Source: Sinorhizobium sp. B11 (GTDB lineage: Bacteria; Pseudomonadota; Alphaproteobacteria; Rhizobiales; Rhizobiaceae). Taken from it: 64,000 nt of DNA. The position numbers and the translations under genes are program-made. Positions 45,244-55,334 of the stretch are shown one piece after another. Positions within the stretch are counted from its first letter, which is position 1, and every line of letters begins with the position of its first letter. Under the pieces are notes generated by a model that saw only the letters and a program-made list of their open reading frames with translations, was not told where the DNA came from and made no database searches. The DNA lies in the NCBI GenBank assembly GCA_039725955.1, contig CP091033.1:1550001-1614000 (forward strand), written 5' to 3'.

Positions 45244-46575
45244 TCACTTCTTCAAGAGATCCTGCATTCCGGCCTTGGTGTGAGCCAGCGCATCGTCGAG
45301 GTTCTGCTGGCCCGACCAGTAGCCGGTGAATTCCTTGGCCTGCAGTTCATAGACGGAGAGTGCGTTGGCCGAGGTGGCACCATTCATCACGTAGCCGTAT
45401 TTGCTGGCGAACTCGCCGAGCTTGACGAGATCGGGACGTTCCTTGGCGACTTTCGCCACAACGTCAGGCGTAAGGGCTGGCGAACCGCCCTTTCGGGCAT
45501 AGAGCAAGGCGGCATCCTCTGTCGCCAGCCATTTCAGGAATTTGACGGCGCCGTCCTTGTTCTTGGCGTTCTTGTTGAGGCCGAGGCCAAGGCCGTGAAT
45601 ATGGTCGGCGCGACTATCCGGCCCGGCCGGCGGCGCCACGATACCGGTGACCTCGGCAACGGCAGGGGTTTTCTCGGCACTGGTGAGATCCGCGGCAGCC
45701 GCATTCCACTGAAGGGCCGTTGCCGCCTGACCGGAACCGAACGCGGCATTGGTCTCGGCATATTCGTAGCTCAGCGAATCCTTGGGCGAAGCGCCAGCGT
45801 CGTAGAGCTTCTTATAGAGTTCGAGGCCAGTCTTGTAGGCGTTGGAATCGACGGTAATATTGCCCTCTTCATCGGTCCAGTTTCCACCATAGGAGCGTGG
45901 CAAGGACTGAAACACCATCATGTTGAAAAGCAGGTTCTTCATCTGCAGGACCGTGCCATAGCGCACGGGGCTTTCGGGATTGACCTGCTTGGAGAAATAG
46001 AGAGCCGTCGCCGCCCAATCGTCCCAGGTCCAACTGTCCGGATCCTTCGGCTGCAATTCCTTGCCGAGATACTGCTTGGCGATTTCGGCATATTTCTTCT
46101 TGGCCGCATCGTCCTTCATCAGCGCATCGATCAGATCCTTGCGGTAATACATGAAATGCAGCGACAGATCCGTCGGCACGCCGTACTGCTTGCCATCGAA
46201 CTGCATGGTCTTCAGCACGGATTCGCCAAACGTCTTGGCAGCGCCATCGCCGAGATCGACGGGTTCCATATACGGCGCGTAACGGCCGATCGAGTAGGTG
46301 GCGACGAGATTGATATCAAAGGCGGTCGAGCCCGCTGCCATGTCGGCCTGCAGCTTGTCGAAGAAGCCCTCCCGGTTGAAGAACAAAAGCTCTACCTTGT
46401 CGGCATCGCTGATACCGGCTGTCTTGTTGTATTCTTCGACGGTTGCGCGCAGCGCTGTCTCTTCCGAGCCGCCCGGCCAGCCGAGAACGGTGACTGTCGC
46501 ATTGGACGTACCAGGCAGAGCAACGCTTGCGAGAAGTACGGCAAGCGCGGATAGGGTCGTTCTGTTCAATGTCAT
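45244..46575 (-). CDS. Sugar ABC transporter substrate-binding protein
   Basis: Signal peptide (LSALAVLLASVALPGTSNA) then a CUT1 binding domain (VTVLGWPGGSEETALRATVE, GVPTDLSLHFMYYRKDLIDA). GAGGGAACTACG precedes the ATG. It follows nanEK in the same operon, so the ligand is likely an amino sugar such as N-acetylmannosamine or a sialic-acid-derived sugar; this is inferred from the neighbour, not from the binding domain. Confidence 0.9.
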   Translation of the reverse strand: MTLNRTTLSALAVLLASVALPGTSNATVTVLGWPGGSEETALRATVEEYNKTAGISDADKVELLFFNREGFFDKLQADMAAGSTAFDINLVATYSIGRYAPYMEPVDLGDGAAKTFGESVLKTMQFDGKQYGVPTDLSLHFMYYRKDLIDALMKDDAAKKKYAEIAKQYLGKELQPKDPDSWTWDDWAATALYFSKQVNPESPVRYGTVLQMKNLLFNMMVFQSLPRSYGGNWTDEEGNITVDSNAYKTGLELYKKLYDAGASPKDSLSYEYAETNAAFGSGQAATALQWNAAAADLTSAEKTPAVAEVTGIVAPPAGPDSRADHIHGLGLGLNKNAKNKDGAVKFLKWLATEDAALLYARKGGSPALTPDVVAKVAKERPDLVKLGEFASKYGYVMNGATSANALSVYELQAKEFTGYWSGQQNLDDALAHTKAGMQDLLKK

Positions 46576-46626
46576 CGTAGTTCCCTCTTTTTTGGTTAGG
46601 TTAGGATCGATGTCTTCCGGAATTCA

Positions 46627-48144
46627 TCAGTCACCCTGAACTGCAAGGCTCGCCACGCCGATGATACCCGCACGGCTGCCGAGCTTGGCGGCCACCAGAA
46701 CAGGCGTCAGCCTGGGATCAACACCCGCAAAACAATCGCGCATGCGGTCGAGATAACCCGCCGCAAGGCCGATGCCGCCACCGATCACAATATGCATCGG
46801 ATCGAGCATCATCTTGATGTCACGGCAGAGCGTTGCTGCCCGAAATGCCGATTGCGAGACGATCTCGCCAGCCCAGGTCTCGCCGCGGTCGGCCTGCTCG
46901 AACACTTCGGCTGCGGTACCCGGGTGCCCCGCCTTTAGGGCCTCCGCCGCGATCCAACGGCCAGACGTCTGATCTTCAAGCGGCGACTGCCCGGCGGACG
47001 GACCACGGATCAGCCCGAAATGGCCGGCAAGCCCGGTTAGCGGACGACCATTGACGATAATGCCGCCGCCGATGCCGGTCGAGATGGTCAGGAACACGAG
47101 ATCGCCACCACTACCGGCGCCAAACCGATATTCTCCCCAAGCAGCCGCCTGCGCATCGTTGATCGCAAAAACCGGTTTGCCGAAAGCGGCGCTTGCCCTA
47201 TCAACCAACGGATAGCGGTCGGGGATCCCGAGCGTTGCCGGGTTGAGCGCAGACCAGCATCCGTCCTGAATGAAGCCGGTGACGGCAATACCGACGTGGG
47301 AATAGCGATCCGCCCACGATCGAGTAGAGCTGGCAATCGTAGCAAGCCACGCATCCGGACCTGCTTCCCGTGCCGTCGGCACCGTCATTTCATCCAGCAC
47401 GTCACTGCCTCTGACCAGCGCGGCCATCGTCTTCGTGCCACCAATATCGATGGCAAGCGCCGTCTGCAGGCTCTCGGCATCATAGGTCGCGGCAACGGCA
47501 TCGCGAAACCACGAGGTCACATGCTCGGTGCGTGTAATCGCCGAGCCCACGACGACGGCGAATGCTCCGGCGTCGGCGGCACTTGCAGCCTGCTCAGGCG
47601 TGCGAATGCGACCCTCGGCAATGACATAGGGTGTGAGTGCTCGCATTGCTCTGATCAGGTCGATATCCGGATCGACGGGCTCAGGCCCGCCGACATAGCC
47701 GGAAAGCGTTGTGCCAACGAAATCGACCCCGGCTGCCAAAGCGGTGCGCGCGTCTTCGAGGTTCGAGCAGTCTGCCATCGTCAGCTTGCCGCGAGCCCTG
47801 ACAGCCTTGACCAGCGCTTCGATGGATGCCGGCCGAACGCGATCCGTCGCATCGAAGGCGATGATGTCGGCGCCGGCATCCGCCAGCGCTTCGGCATCGG
47901 CAACGAAGGGCGTGATCCGCACCGGACTGTCATCGAGATCGCGCTTGACGATGCCGATGATCGGTACGGTCACGGCGGGGCGTACCGCTTTCACGTAGCC
48001 GACGGATTCGATCCGCAATGCCTTTGCACCCGCATCGACGGCGGCCCTCGCAAATCCAATGACGAATTCAGCCGTGTCCGTCGGCCCGCCGGGAACCGGC
48101 TGGCAGGAAACGATAAGGCTTTTCTTGATGTCGTCGCGCTGCAA
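46627..48144 (-). CDS. nanEK: Bifunctional ManNAc-6-phosphate 2-epimerase / ManNAc kinase (NanE-NanK fusion)
   Basis: The N-terminal half (to about residue 225) is a NanE barrel: SLIVSCQPVPGGPTDTAEFV, VKAVRPAVTVPIIGIVKRDL, IIAFDATDRVRP and VIAEGRIRTPEQA. The C-terminal half is a ROK kinase: LAIDIGGTKTMAALVRGSDV and TISTGIGGGIIVNGRPLTGL. It converts ManNAc to ManNAc-6-P and then to GlcNAc-6-P. The CxCGxxGCxE zinc motif of most ROK proteins is absent, while the Gly-His before it is kept (LAGHFGLIRG). GGAG 8 bases upstream favours the TTG at 48144; a GTG at 48153 is possible. First gene of the operon below the GntR gene. Confidence 0.93.
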   Translation of the reverse strand: MQRDDIKKSLIVSCQPVPGGPTDTAEFVIGFARAAVDAGAKALRIESVGYVKAVRPAVTVPIIGIVKRDLDDSPVRITPFVADAEALADAGADIIAFDATDRVRPASIEALVKAVRARGKLTMADCSNLEDARTALAAGVDFVGTTLSGYVGGPEPVDPDIDLIRAMRALTPYVIAEGRIRTPEQAASAADAGAFAVVVGSAITRTEHVTSWFRDAVAATYDAESLQTALAIDIGGTKTMAALVRGSDVLDEMTVPTAREAGPDAWLATIASSTRSWADRYSHVGIAVTGFIQDGCWSALNPATLGIPDRYPLVDRASAAFGKPVFAINDAQAAAWGEYRFGAGSGGDLVFLTISTGIGGGIIVNGRPLTGLAGHFGLIRGPSAGQSPLEDQTSGRWIAAEALKAGHPGTAAEVFEQADRGETWAGEIVSQSAFRAATLCRDIKMMLDPMHIVIGGGIGLAAGYLDRMRDCFAGVDPRLTPVLVAAKLGSRAGIIGVASLAVQGD

Positions 48145-48153
48145 TCGTGACAC

Positions 48154-48213
48154 TCCATTTCAGCATCACGATAATTGGAAAGTACCAGATTACAACCAGT
48201 TTATGACTGGTAT
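48154..48213. promoter_or_regulatory. Operator-like repeats before nanEK
   Basis: Between the GntR stop and nanEK lie TACCAG (48183-48188) and CTGGTA (48207-48212) in inverse orientation. The tighter repeat CCAGT (48196-48200), TTATG, ACTGG (48206-48210) lies inside them. ACTGGTAT resembles half of NagR/DasR-type operators, so the neighbouring GntR/UTRA protein is a candidate binder. Confidence 0.5.
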
Positions 48214-48962
48214 CATCGCGTTAGCTCGAACACGAAGTCATAAACATCGCCCTTGTAGCGGCTCTCGCAATATTCGACGATCTGGCCGTCACCAAGAAAA
48301 CAGCGGCGCTCCGTCATCAGCAGCGGCGCTCCGGCTTCGCAATGGAGATATTGCGCATCCTCTGCGGAGGCCGCCCGCGAACGCATACGCTGGACGGCAC
48401 GCTGCGGAAGAAACCCGCGTGCTTCCAGCGCCTGGTAAAGGGAGTCGCCGACCAGGCTTGCCGACGGAATGAAGCGAACGGGGACCGTTGATATCTCCAC
48501 GGCAATCGGCACGCCATCGGCTGTGCGGACGCGCTTCATGCGCAGGATATGGCTGTTTCCAGCCACTCCGAGCGCCATCATTTCCGTGGGGGAAGGTCGG
48601 CTTATCTGCTTGGAAAGCCATATACATCCGGGAGTAAGCCCGCGCGCGAGGATATCCTCCGAGAAGCTCGTGAGTGTGGAAAGAGACTTTTCGACCCGTG
48701 ATCCGACCTCGGTCTTGAAACCGTGGCGGCGATTGAGGAAGCCCTCCTCCTCAAGCAGCGCCAGCGCCTTGCGTATCGTCACGCGCGAAAGCGACAGGGC
48801 TTCCGCAAGCACCCGCTCTCCGGGCAGAACAGCGCCTGCCTTGACCGCATTCGAAAGGATCGCAGTTTCGATCGCCGACTTTAGCCGCTTGTAGAGCGGC
48901 AGACCCGATGCCGAGGCCTGTAACTCCTTGCCGATCACGTCGATCAGTTCATCCGTCGCCAT
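48213..48962 (-). CDS. GntR family regulator with UTRA domain
   Basis: Winged helix (PGERVLAEALSLSRVTIRKA) then a UTRA domain (ILRMKRVRTADGVPIAVEIS, GAPLLMTERRCFLGDGQIVE). At 249 aa it matches the NagR/HutC group. It precedes nanEK by 60 bases on the same strand, so it probably autoregulates and controls the nanEK-importer operon. A second ACTGGTAT lies at 49013-49020 in its own upstream region. Confidence 0.9.
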   Translation of the reverse strand: MATDELIDVIGKELQASASGLPLYKRLKSAIETAILSNAVKAGAVLPGERVLAEALSLSRVTIRKALALLEEEGFLNRRHGFKTEVGSRVEKSLSTLTSFSEDILARGLTPGCIWLSKQISRPSPTEMMALGVAGNSHILRMKRVRTADGVPIAVEISTVPVRFIPSASLVGDSLYQALEARGFLPQRAVQRMRSRAASAEDAQYLHCEAGAPLLMTERRCFLGDGQIVEYCESRYKGDVYDFVFELTR

Positions 48963-49152
48963 AGCGTTCCCGATGCTCTCAAAATTTTTCTGCGAAATCC
49001 CTCTGGATCTATACTGGTATTAAGATGATGGGGCAATCGCCTTGGTCGCAACCAGATTTCCACAGGCGGTTCCAAACCTGCCCATTTGACAGATATCCTA
49101 CAAGTGGATATGTAGCTCCCATCTTATCGGCGAGGCGAAGAGAAGATCAGGC
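48963..49152. promoter_or_regulatory. Divergent control region between the GntR/UTRA and FCD regulators
   Basis: It holds both upstream regions. ACTGGTAT at 49013-49020 repeats the motif seen before nanEK. An AT-rich tract (AAAATTTTT, 48981-48989) lies close to the GntR start. No gene fits in it. Confidence 0.45.
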
Positions 49153-49896
49153 ATGGCGTTGAAATCGATGAAGCCGTTGACACGCGCACCGCTGCTGCAT
49201 GTATCCGTGCAGGAAAGCCTGCGCGCTTACGTCCATGATAACGGCCTGGCGCCGGGAACGATGTTGCCTGCCGAGGGAGAGCTCGCCGCCCAGCTCGGCG
49301 TCAGCCGCAATTCGCTGCGCGAAGGCATCAAGGCGCTGGAATCGCTCGGAGTTCTGGAGACGCGGCGCGGCGTCGGCATCTTCGTGAAGGCCTTTTCCTT
49401 CGAGCCGCTTTTAGACAACCTTGCCTATGGCCTTGGCGGGGCGTTGCGACAGATCGAAGAAGTGATCGAAATTCGCCGCACGCTTGAGGTGGGTTTGATC
49501 GGCAAGACGATCGAGATGATCGGCGCGGAGGATCTCGCCGAGCTGCGTGCGACCGTCAACCGGATGCGTGTCCATGCCGAACGCGGCGAAACCTTCGCCG
49601 AGGATGACCAGCTGTTCCACCGGCTGCTGTTTCGCTGCCAGGACAATGAGACGCTCGTCCGACTGATCGATGTCTTCTGGCTCGCCTTCTACAAGGCATC
49701 GGATTTCGTCAACCTCGAGAATATCGATCCGATGGCGACCTGGCGCGATCACGCCGCAATAGTCGATGCGATCGAGGCAAAGGATCTGGAGGAAGCGCGC
49801 AAGCGCATGGATCGCCACTACGAGGGCATTGCCCAAGTGATTGCCAACAACAAGACAAGTTCAAACGTGGGAGGAACACATGAAAAGACTGTCTAG
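49153..49896 (+). CDS. GntR family regulator with FCD domain
   Basis: The winged helix (PAEGELAAQLGVSRNSLREG) is followed by an all-helical FCD domain with the metal-binding His and Asp pattern (FAEDDQLFHRLLFRCQDN, WRDHAAIVDAI, and a late His in MDRHYEG). FCD regulators, including E. coli NanR, bind small acids through a metal. It overlaps the next gene by 17 bases and heads the Dpp-type importer operon, so it probably controls it. Confidence 0.9.
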   Translation: MALKSMKPLTRAPLLHVSVQESLRAYVHDNGLAPGTMLPAEGELAAQLGVSRNSLREGIKALESLGVLETRRGVGIFVKAFSFEPLLDNLAYGLGGALRQIEEVIEIRRTLEVGLIGKTIEMIGAEDLAELRATVNRMRVHAERGETFAEDDQLFHRLLFRCQDNETLVRLIDVFWLAFYKASDFVNLENIDPMATWRDHAAIVDAIEAKDLEEARKRMDRHYEGIAQVIANNKTSSNVGGTHEKTV

Positions 49897-51478
49897 ATTA
49901 TCCGTAGCCGCGCTCGGCGCCATGCTGTCGACTGTTGCCGTTCCGGCGCTTGTCGCTTCGGCCATCGCAACACAGGTTGAGGCCGCCACGCTATCCGGAG
50001 GTTTCGATGTCGGCCCAGGCGGTTTCCAGGGTAATTTCAATCCGCTGGCCGCGACCTCCGGCTTCACCTGGCTCAGCATCTATTACGAACCGCTGATTAC
50101 CTATGACGAGAAATTGCAGAAGGTCGTCGGCGCGCTGGCCAGCTCCTATGAGGTCAGCCCGGACCAGATGACCTACACATTCAAGCTGGCGGATGCCAAA
50201 TGGCACGACGGCAAGCTGTTTACCGCCAAGGACGCAAAGTTCACCATGGGCCTTGCGATGGATGCAAAAACCGGCTCGGTGCTCGCAGCACGCCTGAAGG
50301 CCGTCTCGTCGGTCGAGGCGCCGGATGACCACACTGTCGTCATCAAGCTCAGCGCACCGAGCGGCAGTCTGCTCGATACGATGACCAAGGTGATGATGCT
50401 GCCGGAGCATGCGCTCTCCTCGATCCCGGCCGACCAATTGGCGAAGAGCACATGGTGGTCCACCACTCCGATCGGCACCGGTCCGTTCAAGTTTACCAAA
50501 TACGTTTCGGATCAATATGTCGAACTTGCCGCCAACACCGACTATCGCGGTGGCAAGCCTGCACTGGAGCGCGTCATCAATCGCTATTTCGCCAATCCGG
50601 CAGCCGCTATTGCGGCGCTGAGATCCGGCGAGATCCAGTTCACCTATGTCGATTCCAACGACGTCCCGACCTTCAAGGACAACAAGGACTTCAAGGTCAT
50701 CGAAGGTGACTCCTTCGTGGTCAACTATCTCGGCTTCAATCACGATTCGCCGATCTGGAAGGATGTGCGGGTCCGCAAGGCGGTGATGTATGCGATCAAT
50801 CGCGATGCCATCATCAAGAGCCTCTATGGCGGCGCGGCCAAACCCGCCAACTGCGCCTACGTTGCCGAGCAACTGATACCGCAGGGCATCGACAACTATG
50901 CCTATGATCCGGAGAAGGCCAAGCAACTGTTGACGGAAGCAGGCTGGGAACAGATCAACGGCGGCAAACCAATCACGCTTCTGACCTATTACACCACGCC
51001 TTTGGCGACCAATGTCCTTGCCGCAGTCCAGGCCATGCTTGCCCAGGTCGGCATCAATATCGTTCCGCGTGCCGTCGATACGCCGACCTATAACAGCATC
51101 GTGCTGAACGCAAAGCCGGATATCGCCCAATTCCAGATGGTCTATGCCGGGCTTCAGAACGGACCGGATGCCGGAAGCATCAATGTCGGCCTCAACGAGA
51201 AGCAGATTCCGCCGGCCGGACCGAACGTCGCCAGAGTTCGCATGCCTGACCTTTCGAAGGCACTCGATACGGCGCTTGGCGAGCCGGACATCGCCAAGCG
51301 GGATGCGGCCTATCAGGACGTCTGCAAGGTGATGAACACCAACCTCCCCTGGGCGACGCTCTGGGTCGCCAATCGCTACGGCGTCGTCTCGGCCAAGGTA
51401 AAGGATTTCGTCTGGACGCCTGCGCCGGGCGGCGGTCCTTACCAGGCCGACCCGCAGAAATGGTCGGTCGCCGAATAG
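49880..51478 (+). CDS. Dpp/Opp-type ABC substrate-binding protein
   Basis: An SBP_bac_5 protein of 532 aa with a signal peptide (to about residue 36, ending in VEAA). Family marks are TYTFKLADAKWHDGKLFTAK and WWSTTPIGTGPFKF. GGGAGGA 4-10 bases before the ATG at 49880 fixes the start inside the regulator's last codons. Such proteins bind peptides, but also opines, sialic acid (SatA) and other solutes; the DapA/NanA-type genes downstream favour a keto-acid or sialic-type ligand. Confidence 0.9.
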   Translation: MKRLSRLSVAALGAMLSTVAVPALVASAIATQVEAATLSGGFDVGPGGFQGNFNPLAATSGFTWLSIYYEPLITYDEKLQKVVGALASSYEVSPDQMTYTFKLADAKWHDGKLFTAKDAKFTMGLAMDAKTGSVLAARLKAVSSVEAPDDHTVVIKLSAPSGSLLDTMTKVMMLPEHALSSIPADQLAKSTWWSTTPIGTGPFKFTKYVSDQYVELAANTDYRGGKPALERVINRYFANPAAAIAALRSGEIQFTYVDSNDVPTFKDNKDFKVIEGDSFVVNYLGFNHDSPIWKDVRVRKAVMYAINRDAIIKSLYGGAAKPANCAYVAEQLIPQGIDNYAYDPEKAKQLLTEAGWEQINGGKPITLLTYYTTPLATNVLAAVQAMLAQVGINIVPRAVDTPTYNSIVLNAKPDIAQFQMVYAGLQNGPDAGSINVGLNEKQIPPAGPNVARVRMPDLSKALDTALGEPDIAKRDAAYQDVCKVMNTNLPWATLWVANRYGVVSAKVKDFVWTPAPGGGPYQADPQKWSVAE

Positions 51479-51496
51479 GCGTTTCCGCAAAGCTAA

Positions 51497-51516
51497 AGGG
51501 TGGCTTCGGCCACCCT
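51497..51516. other. Intercistronic hairpin with TTCG loop
   Basis: AGGGTGGC (51497-51504) and GCCACCCT (51509-51516) form a perfect 8-base-pair stem with the very stable TTCG tetraloop, right after the binding-protein gene and 16 bases before the permease start. Confidence 0.75.
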
Positions 51517-51532
51517 GACGGACGGATTTACG

Positions 51533-52492
51533 ATGCTCCGATACAGTCTCAGACGCCTGATGATAGGAATAGGCATGCTCGTTGCGTTGAGCATGCTGAT
51601 CTTCCTGATGCTGCGCCTGGCCCCGGGCGATCCGATCGATGCCTATATCGATCCGAACATACCGATGTCGCCGGCCGATCTCGCCGATCTGCGCAGCCGC
51701 CTCGGCCTCGATCAGCCGCTTCCCCTCCAATATCTTGGCTGGCTGCAGCAGGCGTTGACGGGCAATCTTGGCTATTCGATCAAGCGTCTCGACCAGCCGG
51801 TTCTCGGCCTGGTTCTATCGCGGATCGGTCCGACGGTGCTGTTGATGGGCACTGCACTTGTCTTTGCCGTCATTGCCGGCATCGCCTTTGGGGTGATCAG
51901 CGCGGTCCGCCGTAATTCCATCGCCGATCTCTCCCTGTCTATCGTTGCGCTCGCCGGCATTTCGAGCCCGGCATTTCTCAGCGCGCTGATCGGCCTCTAT
52001 GTTTTCTCGGTCCGGCTACACTGGATGCCCTCAGGAGGCATGCTGACCCCTGGCGAGGAATTCTCGGTTGGCGATCTCCTGCATCACCTGATCCTGCCGG
52101 CCGCCCTTCTGTCTGTCGCACAGGGCGCATTGATCATGCGCTACATGCGCGCTTCGCTGCTCGAAGTCCTGAACCAGGATTATGTCCGCACAGCGCGGGC
52201 CAAGGGCGTCCACAAGTTCTGGGTGATCGCCAAGCATGCCTTGCGCAATGCACTCCTTCCGATCGTGACGCTGGTCGGTTCGACCATCGGCCTTGCGATC
52301 GGCGGCGCCATTTTCATCGAGAGTGTCTTCAATTGGCCTGGCATGGGACTTCTTCTGGTCGATGCCGTTCAGACCCGCGATTATCCGGTCATCATGGGGG
52401 CAACGCTCATCATTGGCGCTTGCGTCATCGTCGTCAATCTTCTGACCGACATCACGTATGCGGTCGTCGATCCGCGCATCAAGGTGGGCTGA
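51533..52492 (+). CDS. Dpp-type ABC permease (DppB-like)
   Basis: A 319-residue permease. Membrane segments start with [41 protein letters not shown] and the EAA-like [20 protein letters not shown] are typical of DppB. The ATG at 51533 is preferred. It ends 1 base before its partner permease. Confidence 0.92.
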   Translation: MLRYSLRRLMIGIGMLVALSMLIFLMLRLAPGDPIDAYIDPNIPMSPADLADLRSRLGLDQPLPLQYLGWLQQALTGNLGYSIKRLDQPVLGLVLSRIGPTVLLMGTALVFAVIAGIAFGVISAVRRNSIADLSLSIVALAGISSPAFLSALIGLYVFSVRLHWMPSGGMLTPGEEFSVGDLLHHLILPAALLSVAQGALIMRYMRASLLEVLNQDYVRTARAKGVHKFWVIAKHALRNALLPIVTLVGSTIGLAIGGAIFIESVFNWPGMGLLLVDAVQTRDYPVIMGATLIIGACVIVVNLLTDITYAVVDPRIKVG

Positions 52493-52493
52493 C

Positions 52494-53372
52494 ATGCTGG
52501 CACGCTCTCCGCAATCCCGCAGCCCGGGGCCATTTGCCCGCGCCTTCGAACGCTTTCTGCACAATCGCGCCGCCGTTGCCGGCGTCTGCATCGCAGTTCC
52601 CATGCTGGCGCTGATCCTCTCCTACCCGCTGTGGTGGACGTTCCAGCCGAATGACATCGATCTCCTGGCGATGAACAGCGGTCCGACGATGACGCACTGG
52701 TTCGGAACCGACGGTGTCGGCCGCGATGTCTTTGCGCGGGTGCTGGAAGGCGGCAGGATTTCGCTGCTGGTTGCCGTCGCATCGACGGCTCTTTCCGCGG
52801 TCATCGGCTTTCTTTTCGGAGCCATCTCCGCGCTTGCCGGACGCTGGGCCGATGCAGCCTCCATGCGCTTCGTCGATCTGGTGATGACCCTGCCGCCCGT
52901 CATCTTCCTGCTCGTGCTTGCCTCGATTGCGGGCACCGGCATCTGGCCGACGGTCATCGTCATCTCGCTTCTCTCATGGCCGTTGCTTGCGCGCATGATC
53001 CGCTCCCGACTGCTGGAATTGCGCGAGCGCGACTTCGTCATGGCCGCGCGCGGCATGGGTGCCGGCATTGGCCACCTGCTCTTCCGCCATGGCCTGCCGA
53101 ATTCGATCGATATCCTTGTGGTCTATGCCACGCTGCAGATCGCCAATGCCATCCTGCTCGAGGCGGGCCTCTCCTTCCTCGGTCTCGGTATCGCACCGCC
53201 GGCGGCAAGCTGGGGCAACATGCTGAATGCGGCCCGCTCGACCGCCGTGCTCGAACAATATCCGTGGCAGTGGCTCTTCCCCGGAGCCGCGCTGATCCTT
53301 GCCGTGCTTGCAATCAACTTCATTGGCGATGGCCTCAGAGATGCCTTCGACCCTCGTGCCGAACTGAACTGA
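52494..53372 (+). CDS. Dpp-type ABC permease (DppC-like)
   Basis: A 292-residue permease with the DppC N-terminal segment ([20 protein letters not shown]), the [20 protein letters not shown] signature and the loop [20 protein letters not shown]. It forms the channel with the DppB-like protein. It is followed 19 bases later by the first lyase gene. Confidence 0.92.
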   Translation: MLARSPQSRSPGPFARAFERFLHNRAAVAGVCIAVPMLALILSYPLWWTFQPNDIDLLAMNSGPTMTHWFGTDGVGRDVFARVLEGGRISLLVAVASTALSAVIGFLFGAISALAGRWADAASMRFVDLVMTLPPVIFLLVLASIAGTGIWPTVIVISLLSWPLLARMIRSRLLELRERDFVMAARGMGAGIGHLLFRHGLPNSIDILVVYATLQIANAILLEAGLSFLGLGIAPPAASWGNMLNAARSTAVLEQYPWQWLFPGAALILAVLAINFIGDGLRDAFDPRAELN

Positions 53373-53391
53373 CAATCGAAAGAAAGAGAAA

Positions 53392-54309
53392 ATGACCAAA
53401 TTCAAGGGCGTTGTTCCCCCCGTCGTCACGCCGCTCAATCCGGATTTTACCGTCGACTACCCCTCCTACACACGCGTGCTGGAACATCTGATCGATGCCG
53501 GCTGCCACGGCGTGTTCGTGCTGGGGTCGACGAGCGAAGTCATCTTCCATGACGAAAAGACCCGGCGTGAGATCATCGAGCATTCCGCCAAGGTGGTGAA
53601 TGGGCGCGTGCCGCTGATCGTCGGCGTCATTGATCCGACCACGGATCGCGTCATCGCCCATTCCAAGGTTGCAAAGGCGGCCGGCGCCGATGCGGTCGTG
53701 GTGACTGCACCCTTCTACACCGTCACCAGCCAGTCCGAGATCCTCGATCACTTCCGCTATATTCGCGACGCGGCGGACGTTCCGCTGGTTGCCTATGACA
53801 TCCCCGTCTGCGTGCACGTCAAGCTTCAACGGCAGACCGTCGTCACGCTCGCCAAGGAAGGCACGATCATCGGCCTCAAGGATTCCAGCGGCGACGATGG
53901 CAACTTCCGTTACGCGCTCCTAGACCTCGCCGAACACAAGGACATCTTCCTGATGACCGGCTCCGAGATCGTCGTCGACAACGCTCTCCTGATGGGTGCG
54001 CATGGCGTCGTTCCCGGTATCGCCAATGTCGATCCCCACGGCTACGTCCGGCTTTGGGATGCTGCCCAGCGTGGTGACTGGGCCGCTGCGAAGAAAGAGC
54101 AGGAGCGGCTTTGCCGTCTCTTCGAAATCGTCTGGGTCGCGCAGGGCCGTGTGAGCGGCGGCGCATCGGGCATTGGGGCCTTCAAGGCCGCCATGCGCAG
54201 CCTCGGAATTATCGATTCTGCTGTTATGCCGCGACCGCGCGCGGCTCTGAACGATGCCGAAACCGCACGGATCGACGGGATCCTGCGCGCGACCGGCCTT
54301 CTGAACTGA
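53392..54309 (+). CDS. Dihydrodipicolinate synthase / N-acetylneuraminate lyase family protein (1)
   Basis: A 305-residue class I aldolase barrel. The Schiff-base Lys is in [12 protein letters not shown], the Tyr in [13 protein letters not shown], and the carboxylate-binding loop is GSTSEV. The YDIP-VKL stretch resembles the YNIP-VKL region of NanA more than DapA. It may cleave sialic acid or another 2-keto-3-deoxy acid to pyruvate and an aldehyde. Its placement inside an importer operon argues for catabolism, not lysine synthesis. GSTSE instead of GSTGE is a small deviation. Confidence 0.87.
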   Translation: MTKFKGVVPPVVTPLNPDFTVDYPSYTRVLEHLIDAGCHGVFVLGSTSEVIFHDEKTRREIIEHSAKVVNGRVPLIVGVIDPTTDRVIAHSKVAKAAGADAVVVTAPFYTVTSQSEILDHFRYIRDAADVPLVAYDIPVCVHVKLQRQTVVTLAKEGTIIGLKDSSGDDGNFRYALLDLAEHKDIFLMTGSEIVVDNALLMGAHGVVPGIANVDPHGYVRLWDAAQRGDWAAAKKEQERLCRLFEIVWVAQGRVSGGASGIGAFKAAMRSLGIIDSAVMPRPRAALNDAETARIDGILRATGLLN

Positions 54310-54317
54310 GAGGGCTG

Positions 54318-55334
54318 ATGGTGCAGACCGCCGAACCCGTACTCGACATCAAGGGACTGCGAACGGTCTTCCGCGTCCGCGGCAGCGAGATCACGGCGGT
54401 CAACGATATCGACCTGACGGTCGCCGCCGGCGAGACGCTCGCTCTCGTCGGCGAATCCGGTTCCGGCAAGTCGGTGACGAGCCTGTCGGTCATGCGGCTG
54501 CTTACCCGCAACATCGGGGTGATCGCCGCAGGCAGCATCCGTCTGACGACACGGTCCGGTGCAGTCCAGGATCTTGTTTCTCTCGACGAGGAGAGCATGC
54601 GCCGGATCAGGGGTGACGACATCGGCATGGTGTTCCAGGAGCCGATGTCGAGCCTCAATCCCGTCTTCACGATCGGCGATCAGATTGCCGAGCCGATCCG
54701 CATCCATCGCGGTGCAGGCCGCAAGGCCGCGATGGTTGCCGCCGTCACGCTGCTTGAAAGCGTCGGCATACCGGACGCCAGACGCCGCGCCGGCCAATAC
54801 CCGCATGAACTCTCCGGCGGCATACGCCAACGCGCCACGATCGCAATGGCGCTCGCCTGCGATCCGGCACTGTTGATTGCCGACGAGCCGACCACCGCGC
54901 TCGACGTGACGATCCAGGCGCAGATTCTCGATCTGCTGCTCAAGCTGCAGCGCGAGCGCGGCATGGCGATGCTCTTCGTCACGCACAATCTCGGCGTCGT
55001 CGCCGAAATCGCCCATCGCGTCGCGGTCATGTATGCCGGCAGGATCGTCGAGGAGGGACCGGTCGGCGAGGTTTTCCGCAATCCGAAGCATCCCTATACG
55101 ATGGGCCTGCTCGCCTCCATGCCACGGCTTGGCGACGCAACACGGATGAAACAGGCGGGCGAAAAGCTCGCAGCCATTCCCGGCATGGTCCCGAGCCTGA
55201 TGAACATGCCGAGCGGTTGTGCTTTTGCGCCGCGCTGCAAATTCGCGGTCGATGCCTGTCGCGCCGCGGTTCCAGCGCTTGAAAAGATCAATTCGCAGCA
55301 TCGAAGCCGCTGCATCAGATGGCAGGAGATCTAG
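54318..55334 (+). CDS. Dpp-type ABC ATPase (DppD-like)
   Basis: Walker A GESGSGKS, signature [16 protein letters not shown], Walker [17 protein letters not shown], and the C-terminal oligopeptide-transporter extension with four cysteines ([14 protein letters not shown] and a later CIRW) that may bind an iron-sulfur cluster. The ATG at 54318 follows the first lyase gene closely; the longer frame to 54111 is inside that gene. The DppD/DppF pair powers the importer. Confidence 0.92.
   Translation: MVQTAEPVLDIKGLRTVFRVRGSEITAVNDIDLTVAAGETLALVGESGSGKSVTSLSVMRLLTRNIGVIAAGSIRLTTRSGAVQDLVSLDEESMRRIRGDDIGMVFQEPMSSLNPVFTIGDQIAEPIRIHRGAGRKAAMVAAVTLLESVGIPDARRRAGQYPHELSGGIRQRATIAMALACDPALLIADEPTTALDVTIQAQILDLLLKLQRERGMAMLFVTHNLGVVAEIAHRVAVMYAGRIVEEGPVGEVFRNPKHPYTMGLLASMPRLGDATRMKQAGEKLAAIPGMVPSLMNMPSGCAFAPRCKFAVDACRAAVPALEKINSQHRSRCIRWQEI

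Noticed and set aside
45178..46554. A 458-codon plus-strand frame opposite the sugar-binding protein
   Set aside because: It is the antisense of a gene with a clear signal peptide and binding-protein motifs.
46627..47460. Loss of the CxCGxxGCxE zinc motif in the kinase half of NanE-NanK as a sign of a dead enzyme
   Set aside because: The phosphate-binding motifs and the Gly-His are intact, the frame is full length, and fused rhizobial enzymes of this kind appear to lack the zinc site generally.
49991..51730. A 579-codon minus-strand frame opposite the Dpp-type binding protein
   Set aside because: It mirrors the binding-protein and permease genes and shows repeated Arg/Asp/Ile composition typical of antisense frames.
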